This document shows positions 7,511 through 16,800 of a DNA stretch of 52,503 nucleotides, piece by piece. Position 1 is the first letter of the stretch; each line of letters opens with the position of its first letter. Where the stretch lies: positions 1 through 52,503 of IMG/VR virus record IMGVR_UViG_3300005436_000015; one strand, 5' to 3'. Source of the stretch: a virus. The notes below the pieces were generated by a model. The model made no database searches, was not told the DNA's origin, and saw only the letters and a program-made list of their open reading frames with translations. A program made the translations under genes and the position numbers.

Positions 7511-9181
7511 GTGCCGTACACCATCCCGCCTGCCACGCGCGCTGTCGGCACCGGCGACCCGCCCGGCGACATCAACGGCATCTCCGCCGTGCTGACGGGC
7601 ATGGGCGCCGGGTTCAGCGTCCTGAACACCGCGTTCGCCGGGGGCGCTGACCCCACGGGGGCCGCCGATTCCACGGCGGCGATCACCGCGGCCACCACCG
7701 CGGCCGCCGCCGCTGGGCGCCCGCTGTACATCCCGGCCGGGACGTACAAGATCAGCAGCCCGCTGAACTGGAAGATCAGCGGGCTGCGCGTGCGCGGCGA
7801 CGGCCCCGGGGTCACGGTCATCTCCCAGGCCACCGCCAACACGCCCATCGTGCAGGTCGCTGGCCAGTACCAGGACATCTCCGGGCTGCAGTTCGCCTAC
7901 GCCAGCCAGCAGACCTCCGGGCAGACCTCCGCCATCGCGATGACCTTCGGCGACGACACGATCGGCTCCTGCTTCGAGGGCAACTACCACGAGCTGTGGC
8001 TGCACTTCGCGCAGACCGGGATGGCGATCGACCCGGCGGTTGCCACCGTCGCGGGCATGTTCTCCTGCCGCCTGGCGAACATCCAGGTCAGCGAAGTGTC
8101 CTCGTCGTTCATCAGCCTGGACGGGAACAACAGCCACGGCGCCGCGAACTGCACCGGCTGCGTGTTCGACAACATTTTCTGCGCGAACACGGTGGCGGGC
8201 ACGGCCGCCGGGTTCCCGGTCCTGCTGAAGAACTGGGACGAGGTCGTTTTCCGGCAGCTCAACATCGAGCACGTGACCGTCACCGCGCAGGACGTGCTCA
8301 ACCTGTCCTCGGTCGGCAACGCCGTATTCAGCGACGTGCATTTCGAGGCGGTCACGCACAGCCTGAACGGCGGCGCGCTGCTGCACCTGTCCGGCGCGGG
8401 CGCGGCGATGGTCAGCGGGCTGTCCGCCAGGTTCAATACCTACAGCGGGTCGGCATCCAACCCGGTGGTGAAGTTCTTCGGCTCCGGTCCCTCGACGCTG
8501 ATCATCAGCGGATCGAACGAGTCCGGCAACACGGTCACCACCCCCAGCCACCCGTACATCGACTTCGGGACGGCGACGAACTGCGTCGCGCAGGTTGTGG
8601 GCCAGGCCGGGTCGCAGACGACAGCTAACACGGTGAACGCGGGCACCGGGGACGTGGCGCAGTTCGGCATCCCGGCGGCCACCGGCGTCCAGGCGCTGAA
8701 GCCCGGTTTCACGGCCTTTGGCACCGGCGGGATGATCAACACGCTGAACTCGTCCTCAGGCGGCTCGGTGACGATGGTCGCCGGGACCATCTACTGGGCG
8801 GCCGTCCTGATCCCCTTCAACGCGACGCTGACGGGGATCATGCTGACCACCGGCGCCGTGGGCGGCACCGACTCGTGGATAGCCGCCCTGTACAGCTCAG
8901 CGGGTGTCCTCCTGGCGAACTCGGCGCTGGCGGGCACTGCGGCCCCGGCGGCGAACACCAGGAAGGCGTTCCCGTTCGTCACGCCCGTCACCGTGACCGG
9001 GCCATCGGTCGCCTACATCGCGCTGCAGTCCAACGGCACCACGGCGAAGTTCCTGGGCTTTAACAACGCCATCGAGGGTTTCACCACCGGCAGCGTGACC
9101 GGGGTGTTCGGCACGCTGCCGTCGATCACGCCGGGGTCGTCCTACACGGCGAACATCGGCCCGTTCGCTAACACCTACTGA
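7511..9181 (+). CDS. Tailspike / pectate-lyase-like beta-helix protein
   Basis: This 556-residue protein starts at GTG 7511, immediately after the previous stop. Residues about 40-85 match the start of a pectate lyase 3-type fold: GADPTGAADSTAAITAA, then GRPLYIPAGTYKISSPL. Residues 85-340 are successive short strands with Asn and Gly turns, as in a right-handed beta-helix. Residues about 400-556 form a beta-rich C-terminal domain. Proteins of this form are tailspikes that bind or cut host surface polysaccharide. The catalytic residues cannot be assigned from sequence alone. Its location before the head-tail adaptor is unusual. Confidence 0.82.
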   Translation: MPYTIPPATRAVGTGDPPGDINGISAVLTGMGAGFSVLNTAFAGGADPTGAADSTAAITAATTAAAAAGRPLYIPAGTYKISSPLNWKISGLRVRGDGPGVTVISQATANTPIVQVAGQYQDISGLQFAYASQQTSGQTSAIAMTFGDDTIGSCFEGNYHELWLHFAQTGMAIDPAVATVAGMFSCRLANIQVSEVSSSFISLDGNNSHGAANCTGCVFDNIFCANTVAGTAAGFPVLLKNWDEVVFRQLNIEHVTVTAQDVLNLSSVGNAVFSDVHFEAVTHSLNGGALLHLSGAGAAMVSGLSARFNTYSGSASNPVVKFFGSGPSTLIISGSNESGNTVTTPSHPYIDFGTATNCVAQVVGQAGSQTTANTVNAGTGDVAQFGIPAATGVQALKPGFTAFGTGGMINTLNSSSGGSVTMVAGTIYWAAVLIPFNATLTGIMLTTGAVGGTDSWIAALYSSAGVLLANSALAGTAAPAANTRKAFPFVTPVTVTGPSVAYIALQSNGTTAKFLGFNNAIEGFTTGSVTGVFGTLPSITPGSSYTANIGPFANTY

Positions 9182-9194
9182 GGCGGGAGGGGCC

Positions 9195-10082
9195 GTGGCG
9201 CGGTATCCGCTGAATCAGCCAGTCCGCGTCTCCACTACGGTCCGGGACGCCAGCGGCACGCTGGTCACTCCCGGCGCCCTGACCCTCCTGGTGAAGACCG
9301 CCGCCGTGGACGGCACCTGGACGACAACCGGCACCTACGCCAGCCCCGTGCAGGACTCGGTGGGCACCTACCACCAGGACATCCCCGTCACCGACCTGAC
9401 CGTCATCGGGCACTACCAGTACACGTGGACCTCGACGGGCACCGGCGCCGGGGTCAGCTTCGGCGAGTTCGACGTGTTCGACCCGTTCGAGACGTCCGTC
9501 CTGCCGCTGCAGGACGCGAAGGACCAGCTGAATATCCCGCAGTCGAACACCGCCAGCGACGCCGAGATCCAGAGCTGGATAGCCACGATCGAATCGGCGC
9601 TGAAGCGGTACACCGGCGGCCCCGTCGTCAACCGCTCCATCACCGAGCGCGCGGAGATGCTGTCGGACCAGACGGTGATCCTGGTCCGCCAGCGGCCCCT
9701 GGTCTCGGTGACGTCCATCGCCTCAGCCAGCGGCGGGACGATCGACATCTCCGGCGGCCTGGACATCGACGTCAACGCGGGGACGGTGCGCCGCAAGCTG
9801 GGCCTGCCGTTCTACGGCCCGTTCTTCCAGTGGCTGCCGCAGGTGAACATCACCTACGTCGCCGGGTGGGGCACGGCGGTCCCGGCGGCGTTCAATTCGG
9901 CGGCGCGGATCATCCTGGCGCACCTGTGGGAATCGCAGCGCGGCCCGGCGTCGCTGCCGGGCCTGGGCGGCGGCGACATGGTGACGATGCCCGGCTTCGG
10001 CTTCGCGATCCCGAACATGGCCGCCGAGCTGCTCGACGGCGCGCAGGGCGGGATCCCGTTCGCTAACGAGGCGTACGTCTGA
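9195..10082 (+). CDS. Head-tail adaptor with N-terminal Ig-like domain
   Basis: This 295-residue protein starts at GTG 9195. Residues about 1-95 form a beta-sandwich-like domain (fibronectin or Ig-like). Residues about 105-295 resemble the gp6-type DNA packaging/head-tail connector: an LPLQDAKDQLNIPQSN start, helical residues DAEIQSWIATIESALKRYTG, then beta strands ending in the conserved VTYVAGWG-x-VPAAFNSAARIILAHLWES segment. The connector ring docks on the portal. Fusion to the Ig-like domain is less usual. It overlaps the next gene by one base. Confidence 0.85.
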   Translation: MARYPLNQPVRVSTTVRDASGTLVTPGALTLLVKTAAVDGTWTTTGTYASPVQDSVGTYHQDIPVTDLTVIGHYQYTWTSTGTGAGVSFGEFDVFDPFETSVLPLQDAKDQLNIPQSNTASDAEIQSWIATIESALKRYTGGPVVNRSITERAEMLSDQTVILVRQRPLVSVTSIASASGGTIDISGGLDIDVNAGTVRRKLGLPFYGPFFQWLPQVNITYVAGWGTAVPAAFNSAARIILAHLWESQRGPASLPGLGGGDMVTMPGFGFAIPNMAAELLDGAQGGIPFANEAYV

Positions 10083-10759
10083 TGGCAAAGAAGCCCAGCC
10101 CCCAGACCCCCGGCGGGAAGGGCAAAGGCGGCGGCCCTCCCCTTAGCAAAGCGGGCGGCGGCTGGGTGGGCAAGGCACCGCACACGGGCGGCCCGCTGAC
10201 CCCCGGCGGCGGTCATACCGGCGCACCGGCGCACCGGCCGCACCACCACCACGCCAGGCACCACCCGAAGGCCACGCACCACCCGAAGGCGAAGGCGCAC
10301 CCGAAGCGGAAGCTCGCCGGGACGCCGCTTCCCGGCGCGTGGATCCTGGGCGGCAACGACGCGGCGGACAACTGCGCGGCCGTGGCCGTGGCCAACGCCC
10401 TGCTGGTGGCGACCGGTCACCGGGTGCCGGACGCTGAGCTGCTGCGGATCCACAGCCTGGCCGGGCCGCTGTCCATCGCCGATGTGCTCGATGCGCTGAC
10501 CTGCGAATACGTAATACGCATATCGCGTAATCGCAGGTCAGAAGCCTGGCCGACCCGGACCCTGCTCGGCGCGGCGTTCACTGAACTTCAGCCCCAGCCC
10601 GGCGACGCGGTTCCCTGGCCAGTGGTCGCCGGGCTGGCCACCCCGCACGGCCCCCACGCTGGCCTGCTGCTGCCCGGCGGCGGCCTGGTCACGTGGGGCG
10701 GCGAGATGGCCCTCCCGGATGACTGGGACGTCGAGGAGTGCTGGGCGGTGACCTGGTGA
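10082..10759 (+). CDS. Putative cysteine-peptidase-like protein with His/Lys-rich N-terminus
   Basis: This 225-residue protein starts at ATG 10082. Residues 1-80 are disordered and rich in Gly, Pro, His and Lys (HHHHARHHPK). Residues about 88-225 look like a papain-type or C39-like fold: DNCAAVAVANALL has a Cys at a helix start as a nucleophile would, and PHAGLLLPGGGLVTWGGEM carries a His followed by beta strands. This assignment rests on motif resemblance. A hairpin-forming AT-rich insert lies in the middle of the domain. The gene overlaps the following neck gene by GTGA. Confidence 0.5.
   Translation: MAKKPSPQTPGGKGKGGGPPLSKAGGGWVGKAPHTGGPLTPGGGHTGAPAHRPHHHHARHHPKATHHPKAKAHPKRKLAGTPLPGAWILGGNDAADNCAAVAVANALLVATGHRVPDAELLRIHSLAGPLSIADVLDALTCEYVIRISRNRRSEAWPTRTLLGAAFTELQPQPGDAVPWPVVAGLATPHGPHAGLLLPGGGLVTWGGEMALPDDWDVEECWAVTW
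10496..10541. repeat. Intragenic inverted repeat (11-bp arms, AT-rich loop)
   Basis: Perfect 11-bp arms CTGACCTGCGA (10496-10506) and TCGCAGGTCAG (10531-10541) flank a 24-base loop that is much richer in A/T than its surroundings. The loop encodes a YVIRISRN stretch unlike the rest of the protein. It may be a small mobile hairpin insert, a regulatory RNA hairpin or a chance insertion; only its presence is certain. Confidence 0.8.
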
Positions 10760-11223
10760 CCGCGTGGGCCCCGACCGCGCCCGCGGCGATCAGCGGCCTT
10801 CTGACGGCGTTCGCCGCCGAGCCGGGCCTGTCCGGTGTCGAGATCCACGACGGCCCGGCGGTGACCGCCTCAGCCGCGCTGGAGGCCCTCATCGTCGGCT
10901 GGTACGGCATCAAGGGCGACGCCCTGGCTGTGGAGGCCGAGATCACCGCGGCAGGGGGCAGCGCCTACCCGGGCCGTGAGATCTACGCGGTCCTGTGCGC
11001 CGTCATGGTCCGCGACGGGTCCGGCAGTATCTCCGCCGCCCGCACCCGCGCGTACGCCCTGGTCTCGGCGTGCGGGTCGGCCATCGCAAAGGACCAGACC
11101 CTCGGCAGGGCGGTCATGATCGCCCGGCTGGGGCGCGTCTCGCTGGCCCAGTCGCAGGACGAGTTCGGCGCGCTGGCAGTGATCGAGTTCACCGTCCCGT
11201 GCGACGCATTCACCGGCAGGTAA
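10756..11223 (+). CDS. Putative neck/tail terminator protein
   Basis: This 155-residue protein starts at GTG 10756, overlapping the previous TGA (GTGA); an in-frame start at 10738 is less likely. It has a mixed helix and strand pattern: a first LLTAFAAEPGLSGVEIHDGPAV segment, a central VGWYG loop, then a strand-helix pattern with AYALVSACGSAIAKD and a final ALAVIEFTVPCDAFTGR strand. That length, layout and position after the adaptor fit a tail terminator or head-tail stopper. The assignment is by position and shape, not by a diagnostic motif. Confidence 0.6.
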   Translation: MTAWAPTAPAAISGLLTAFAAEPGLSGVEIHDGPAVTASAALEALIVGWYGIKGDALAVEAEITAAGGSAYPGREIYAVLCAVMVRDGSGSISAARTRAYALVSACGSAIAKDQTLGRAVMIARLGRVSLAQSQDEFGALAVIEFTVPCDAFTGR

Positions 11224-11236
11224 CCGAAGGAGCCCC

Positions 11237-11560
11237 ATGGCCACCTACACCGTCCAGAACCCGTCGCACACCGGCGCCCAGCTCGTTCCGGTGGTCCCGG
11301 CCAATGGCGACATCGTCCCGTGCGGTTCCGGTATCGGGCTGCTGGTAGTCAACCCGGCCGCGAACGGGAACGTGACGGTGTCCCTGCCGATGCTCCCCTT
11401 CGACGGCGTCACGGTCGGCCCGCGGGTGGTGACCGTGCCGCAGGCCACGACGTGGCTGATCCCGCTGCCCTCCTCGGTGTACGGCTCCACGGCGACCCTG
11501 ACGTACACCGGGACGCTGGGAACCGTGCAGGTCTCCGCCATCGCCACTCCCGGCACCTGA
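11237..11560 (+). CDS. Small beta-rich virion protein, paralog A
   Basis: This 107-residue protein starts at ATG 11237 after a GAAGGAG ribosome site. It is all-beta. It aligns with the next gene over its full length: a MATY-VQ start, a GxGLxLLV motif near residue 33, a -WLIPLPS-VYG motif near residue 75, and a beta C-terminus. It lies between neck and major tail genes. A tail-tube or decoration role is inferred. Confidence 0.65.
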   Translation: MATYTVQNPSHTGAQLVPVVPANGDIVPCGSGIGLLVVNPAANGNVTVSLPMLPFDGVTVGPRVVTVPQATTWLIPLPSSVYGSTATLTYTGTLGTVQVSAIATPGT

Positions 11561-11586
11561 AGCCCCCCGGCAGATAAGGAACCCTC

Positions 11587-11925
11587 ATGGCCACCTACGC
11601 AGTCCAGGCCCCGATACACCGCCCGGCGGCGGCGATCACCCTCCAGGCCCCGAGCGGCACCACCGGCGACTTCGCGCCGACCGGCGCCGGGCTGGCGCTG
11701 CTGGTCGGCAACGGTGCCACGCCGACGACCGTCACCCTTGCCGTGCCCACGGTCGACGGGATGGCGGTCACCTTCCCGGCGATCACCATCGCCGCCAGCT
11801 CGATCTACCTGATCCCGCTGCCGTCCACGGTCTACGGAGCCGGGACGGTCGCGGTCACCTACGGGAACATCACCACGCTGACCGGCACGGGCCTGTCCGG
11901 CGTCGCGGTGGTGACGACCCCATGA
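11587..11925 (+). CDS. Small beta-rich virion protein, paralog B
   Basis: This 112-residue protein starts at ATG 11587 with AAGGA upstream. It is the second copy of the preceding gene, sharing the MATYAVQ start and IYLIPLPSTVYG motif. Its end overlaps the next gene by an ATGA. The tandem pair suggests duplication and divergence of one surface or tube-associated protein. Confidence 0.65.
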   Translation: MATYAVQAPIHRPAAAITLQAPSGTTGDFAPTGAGLALLVGNGATPTTVTLAVPTVDGMAVTFPAITIAASSIYLIPLPSTVYGAGTVAVTYGNITTLTGTGLSGVAVVTTP

Positions 11926-12107
11926 GCGACGTCACCATCTACCACCCCGAGCTCGGGGTGCAGGAGATCGTGCCGGAGGAGTCGCTGCCGCATCACCGCC
12001 GGGCGGGGTGGCTGCTGCTGTCGGACTGGCAGGACAGCGAAGCGCGCAAGGCTGAGCGTGAAGCCGCAGCCAGCAAGCCCAGTGCCACCGGGAAGGGTGA
12101 GAAGTAA
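11922..12107 (+). CDS. Small conserved protein before the major tail protein
   Basis: This 61-residue protein starts at ATG 11922, overlapping the previous stop, and its stop overlaps the major tail gene by one base. It has an N-terminal strand pattern (VTIYHPELGVQEIVPEES), a HHRRAGWLLLSDW helix and a charged Lys/Glu/Ala tail. It resembles the short protein at 1524 in design. The function is unknown. Confidence 0.6.
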   Translation: MSDVTIYHPELGVQEIVPEESLPHHRRAGWLLLSDWQDSEARKAEREAAASKPSATGKGEK

Positions 12108-12586
12108 TGGCCGCACCGAACATCGCCGCGTCCGACCGGTTCATCCCGGAAGGGACCACCTCGTATTACTGGGTGGTGACGATGGCCTCGTACCTGTCAC
12201 CGTCGAGGGCCGAGCTGAACGCGGGAACGAACCTGACCCCGGAGATCTCCTCGTCCGGCAACTGGGGGATCATCTCCAACGCGATCGACACCCCGGACCT
12301 GGCGACCACGTTCACTTCCCAGATCCCGGGCAAGATCACGATCGACGGCTCGACGCTGAACATGTACAGCGACGACAACCAGGCCGACGCGCGGACGCTG
12401 ATGCCCCGTAACGCGGTGGGCTACATCGTGAAGTTCCCGGGCGGCGACATCACGGGCCGCAAGATGACCATCTTCCCGGTGAAGGTGGGATCCGCGGCCG
12501 AGCCGACGTCGTTCGGCAACCCGACGGAGCTCAACTTCACGTTCTACGTCACGAAGATCCCCGCAGAGAATGTCACGGTGCCCTAG
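12107..12586 (+). CDS. Major tail protein
   Basis: This 159-residue protein starts at ATG 12107. Its length, position after the neck genes and sequence fit the tail-tube protein of a long-tailed phage: it starts IPEGTTSYYWVVTMASYLSPSRAEL, has a strand-rich middle (TPDLATTFTSQIPGKITIDGS), and ends with a MTIFPVKVGS...NPTELNFTFYVTKIP pattern. The subunits stack as rings around the tape measure. It is followed by an antisense membrane gene and then the tail completion and chaperone genes. Confidence 0.85.
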   Translation: MAAPNIAASDRFIPEGTTSYYWVVTMASYLSPSRAELNAGTNLTPEISSSGNWGIISNAIDTPDLATTFTSQIPGKITIDGSTLNMYSDDNQADARTLMPRNAVGYIVKFPGGDITGRKMTIFPVKVGSAAEPTSFGNPTELNFTFYVTKIPAENVTVP

Positions 12587-12587
12587 G

Positions 12588-12905
12588 TCAGCCAAACGCG
12601 GACGGGTCCGGCGGCGGCCATTCCGGCATCGGCGCGGAAGGATCAGCGGCCGTGGCCGTGGCCGTCCGCGTGCTGCGGTGGGCCAGGACGAACCACACGG
12701 GGAGCCACAGCCCGAAGGTGAACACACTGATCAGCAGGTGCAGGATGTGCTGGCTGGTGGTCATCCCCTGGCGCGTGCGCGTCGCTGCGGTGTACCCGGT
12801 GCGGCGGTGGACGGCGGCCCAGTAGGCCGCCGTCGCCGCCTCGTGCTGCGCCATCGTCCATCCGGGTTCCGGCGAGCTGCCGGGCACCCTGGCCCTGGTT
12901 GCCAT
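12588..12905 (-). CDS. Small membrane protein on the opposite strand
   Basis: This 105-residue protein starts at ATG 12905 (a GTG at 12926 is possible). The middle has one hydrophobic segment, HILHLLISVFTFGLWLPVWFVLAH, typical of small actinobacterial membrane proteins. The C-terminus is Pro-rich. It lies antisense within the tail operon, between major tail and tail completion genes, and overlaps neither of them substantially. It may be a moron expressed separately, for example during lysogeny; that is inference. Confidence 0.65.
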   Translation of the reverse strand: MATRARVPGSSPEPGWTMAQHEAATAAYWAAVHRRTGYTAATRTRQGMTTSQHILHLLISVFTFGLWLPVWFVLAHRSTRTATATAADPSAPMPEWPPPDPSAFG

Positions 12906-12955
12906 GCAGCCAGTGTGCAGCCACATGCTGGCTGCGCGTCAAGCGGGGAGGCGTC

Positions 12956-13438
12956 ATGCCAGGGTCCGTCACCGGCACGGCCGACTTCGCGGCACTGTCA
13001 GCGCGGCTGAAGGAAGCAGGCGCGACCGGGCTGCGGAGCGAGCTGTACAAAGCCATCAGCAAGGCAGGAGACGACCTCGCCACCGAGATCGCCAGCCCGC
13101 AGCACCTCTACCCGTACCTGCCTGACCCGTACGCCAGGGTGCTGGCCGCCGACCTGTCCGTGAAGGTCTACAAGCGCGGCGGCAGTAACGCCCACGTGAC
13201 GATCCGCGCTGAGGGCCGCGAGCACAAACGGAAGCTCGCCCAGCTCGACGAGCGGGGGATCCTGGTTCACCCGGTGTTCGCCCAGGGTGCGCGAAGGGGC
13301 TGGACGTGGCGGCCGCAGTTCAGCCACGTCCGGCAGGGGTTCTTCACCGACCCGTGCGAAAACGCCGCGCCGCAGGTCCGGGACAAGATCCTCGCCGCCA
13401 TGCGTGAGACCGCCCGCAAGCTCACGACCGGAAGGTAA
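12956..13438 (+). CDS. Tail completion protein (HK97 gp10-like)
   Basis: This 160-residue protein starts at ATG 12956 with GGGGAGG upstream; the frame is open from 12899 but the upstream part has no good start. It has an N-terminal helix (FAALSARLKEAG), a basic middle (SAHVTIRAEGREHKRKLAQLDERG), and an FSHVRQGFFTDPCENAAPQVRDKIL helix near the end. Length and position between tube and chaperone genes fit an HK97 gp10-type tail completion or neck protein. Sequence evidence is moderate. Confidence 0.6.
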   Translation: MPGSVTGTADFAALSARLKEAGATGLRSELYKAISKAGDDLATEIASPQHLYPYLPDPYARVLAADLSVKVYKRGGSNAHVTIRAEGREHKRKLAQLDERGILVHPVFAQGARRGWTWRPQFSHVRQGFFTDPCENAAPQVRDKILAAMRETARKLTTGR

Positions 13439-13441
13439 CGG

Positions 13442-13834
13442 ATGCCCCCGCTGAAAGTCACGATCAAGGGCGAAGTGTTCCCGTTCGATAACGAGCGCTA
13501 CCCCATCTCCGAGGCGATCGAGCTGGAGAGCAAGCTCGGGATGCCCTTCCACGCGTGGAAAACCGCGCTGGCCAGCGGCTCGGCGAAAGCCCTCGCCGGG
13601 TTCGTCTGGCTGGTGCTGAAGCGCAACGGCAGGGACACCTCGTGGGAGGACATCGTCTCCGGCGCCTGGGACCTGGCTGAGAACGACGTCGAGATCGAGG
13701 AAGAGGGCGGCGGGGACCCTACCGAAGTCCCATCGCCCACGGGCGATGGCAGTACCTCGGAGCCTTCGCCGAGCGACTCGGGATCCGGCCCTGGGAGTGG
13801 AGACACCTCACCGTCGCCGAAGCTGACCAGCTAA
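13442..13834 (+). CDS. Tail assembly chaperone, short form (G-type)
   Basis: This 130-residue protein starts at ATG 13442, three bases after the previous stop. Residues 1-80 form the conserved chaperone domain, with a beta start (LKVTIKGEVFPF), helices SEAIELESKLGMPFHAW, and FVWLVLKRNGRDTSWEDIVSGAW. The C-terminus in this frame is a low-complexity Ser/Pro/Gly tail, which is not expected for the long form. It helps fold or load the tape measure protein. A -1 frame alternative is annotated separately. Confidence 0.85.
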   Translation: MPPLKVTIKGEVFPFDNERYPISEAIELESKLGMPFHAWKTALASGSAKALAGFVWLVLKRNGRDTSWEDIVSGAWDLAENDVEIEEEGGGDPTEVPSPTGDGSTSEPSPSDSGSGPGSGDTSPSPKLTS

Positions 13835-13875
13835 TTAAGTACCTGGAGATGACAGGGGGCCACCGTGGCGGGTGA
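13442..13875 (+). CDS. Tail assembly chaperone, long form by predicted -1 frameshift
   Basis: In the -1 frame relative to the short form, the region 13681-13875 is open and encodes a typical T-type tail: RWQYLGAFAERLGIRPWEWR followed by HLTVAEADQLIKYLEM. The -1 frame has a stop at 13678-13680, so slippage must occur between 13681 and about 13750. This is the G/GT arrangement of long-tailed phages. No canonical heptamer (X XXY YYZ) is seen; possible sites include GC-rich runs near 13703-13720. The product ends inside the start of the tape measure gene. Confidence 0.82.
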
Positions 13876-16800
13876 GACCCTCACTTTTGACATTTTTGCC
13901 AGGCTGCGCGAGGACGGCTTCGCCAAGGCGGGCAAGGCCGCCACTGCGGCCAGCGAGGATGTCGACAAGCTGGCCGTGCGGCTGGACAAGCTCGGGGCGA
14001 AGTCCACCGAAGCCCGGGTGAAGCTGACCGGCAACAAAGAGGCCCTGGCCCAGCTCGACGCGCTGAACCTGAAGCTGCTGAAGGTCGGCGAGCGCGCCGT
14101 CAACCCGGAAATCGACGTGAAGGGCGCCGCTAAGGCGCAGGCCGAGATCGCCGCCCTGGAAGTCCAGCTGGACAAGCTGGGCAAGACATCGAAGGGCACG
14201 ACCGGCTTCCTCGGCTCCGGCGGCCTGGCTGGTCCTGCCGGGATGGGCGCGCTGATCGCCGCCGGGGTCGCGCTGTCCCCCATCATCGCCACGGTCGCGA
14301 CCGGGGTCGGCGCGTTCGGGCTGGCCGCCGCCGGGGCAGTAGGCCCGGTCCTGAAGGCCGCTCAGGCGACCGGCGGCCTATCCGCCAACATGGCCAAGCT
14401 GGACCCTGAGCAGCAGAAGCTGGCCCGGTCGATCCTGGGGCTGGGCAAGCAGTACGACGCGTTCCAGAAGGCCCTTGAGCCCGAGGTGCTGAACGTTTTC
14501 GACAAGGGCATCCGCCTTGCCGGGAACGTCATGCACGACGTGCAGCCCATCGCGGCGGCGACGGGCAAGGCCCTGGGCTCGATGCTCAGCGCGATCGACG
14601 CCGAGTTCAAGTCCGGCACCTGGCAGAGCTTCTTCGCGTTCATGGCGCGCACCGCCGGGCCTGATATCCAGCTGATCACGAACAACTTCACCGACCTGAT
14701 GAAGATCCTGCCGGGGCTGCTGCAGGATCTTCAGCCGGTGGCCTCGGGGTTCCTGCAGCTCACCGATGACGTGCTGAAGCTGGCTGGCGCGATCATCAAG
14801 ATCTCCGACGCGGAGCGGCACCTCGCGTCGGCGGCGCATAACAGCAGCGGGTTCCTCGGTGAGCTGGCGCACGCGGCGGAACGCGCGGTCGGCCAGTTCA
14901 TTCCCGGTATCCCGGCGGCGCAGCATCTGGGCCAGGCACTCGCCAGGCAGGCCGACTCGGCGTCGAAGGCGGCCCCGGGCATCAAGGGCGTAGGCGACGC
15001 CGCGGCCGGTGCGCAGCAGCCGGTGTTCAATCTCTCCGCGGCGGTTGACACGCTGACCGCCTCGATGGACAAGAACATCGGCACGGTCCTGACCCTGCAG
15101 GGCGATGAGATCTCCTGGCAGCAGTCGCTGCAGGCCGCCACGAAGCAGCTCGACTCCAACTCGGCGGGGCTGCGAGGCAACAGCAAGGACGCGCTGGCGA
15201 ACAAGGCCGCCGTGCTGCAGGCCACGCAGAACGTGGTGACGTTCGCCGATGACCAGCTGAAACTCGGCCACAACCTGGACGGCGCCTCGGGCAGGATCCA
15301 GGACCAGATCCACTGGCTGCAGATCCACGGCGGCAAGTCCGCGTTCGCCACCCGCGAGATCCACGCGCTGCGGATGGAAGAGGACAAGCTCAAGGCCGCG
15401 ATCCACCAGAAGATGATCGTGGACGCGGCTGGGCACTGGAGCGTGGCCGAGCAGAAGAGCGGCATCCCCATTGGCGGCGGCAACCGGATCCACTCCGCCC
15501 AGGGTGCGTTCATCACCGGGGGCATCCCGAACCAGGACTCGGTGCCGATCATGGCGATGCCCGGCGAGCTGGTGGTCCCGGTGCCCATCGTCGCCTCCGG
15601 GCTGGTCGATCACCTGCGCGGGCTGATCCCCGGCTTCGCGGCGGGTGGCGTGGTCGGCAGCTACAGCGGCAGTGTGACCGGCGAAGCGAAGTGGCTGGCG
15701 CGGCAGGACGCCGCGACGCTGCGCGCCCTGGACGTGGCCACCGCGGCGGCCACGACGGCGGGGATCAAGGCCGCCCAGTCGGCGGCTGCGTCCAGCGGCG
15801 GCCCGGGGATGCCCGGCCCGGGCGGCGGTGCCCCCTCAGCGAACGCGGCGCTGGCCCGCAAGCTGTACCCGGCGTGGGGCTCGGGCGCGGAGTGGAACGC
15901 GTGGAACTCCCTGAACATACGTGAGTCGGGCTGGTCGAACACGGCCCGCAACCCCTCCTCCGGCGCGTACGGCATCCCGCAGGCGCTGCCGCCGAGCAAG
16001 ATGGGCGCCGCCGCGAACCCGCCGCAGTCCAACCCGACGGCGCAGATCCGCTGGCAGATCGGCTACATCAAGGGGCGCCCGGGCTACGGCGACCCGATCG
16101 GCGCGTGGGGCCACGAGGTCACCCACGGCTGGTACGCGCAGGGCGGCGTGGTCGGCGGCAAGGCCGCCCCGGTGGACCCGCAGAAGAAGAAGTGGCTCGC
16201 CCAGCTCGCCCGTGACGTGAAGGTGCTGGAGGAGGACCAGAAGGCCGCAGCCAAGCGCCGCAGGATCCTACGGCATTCGGTCGAGATCGACGAGCTGTGG
16301 TTCCTCACCCACCCGAACGTGCGCAAGCACGGCATCGGCTGGGATGAGCACGAGCGGGCGCTGCGCAACGACCGGCGGCGCCTGTCCGGGTTCAACCGGC
16401 AGGAGTCCGACAAGGAGAAGGCGCTCGCCGCGAAGATCGCCATCCTGCGTGACCTGACCGGTTTCCCGAAGGGCGCCAAGTACGGCGGCCCTGGCACGCC
16501 CGCTCCTCCCGGTGACGGGGGTGCCGGTGCTGGCGGCGGTGACACCGGCGGCGGGACGGCCTCGGCGCCGTCCGGTCCGCCGCCGATCCCGCCGCCTCCG
16601 ATGCCCGCGTGGATGGTCGCGGCCGGTCTGGGCGGCAGCACGGCGGCGACTGGCGGGTTCTCGTTCCCGTCGCCGGTGGGGGCACCTCAGGCGCCCGGCG
16701 GCGGGATGGGCCTTCCGGAGCCGGTGATGCCCCGGTTCGGCGGCGGCAGCCGGTTCATGGGCGGCGGCGCCCTTGACCTGGGTGACCTGATCGCCGCGAT

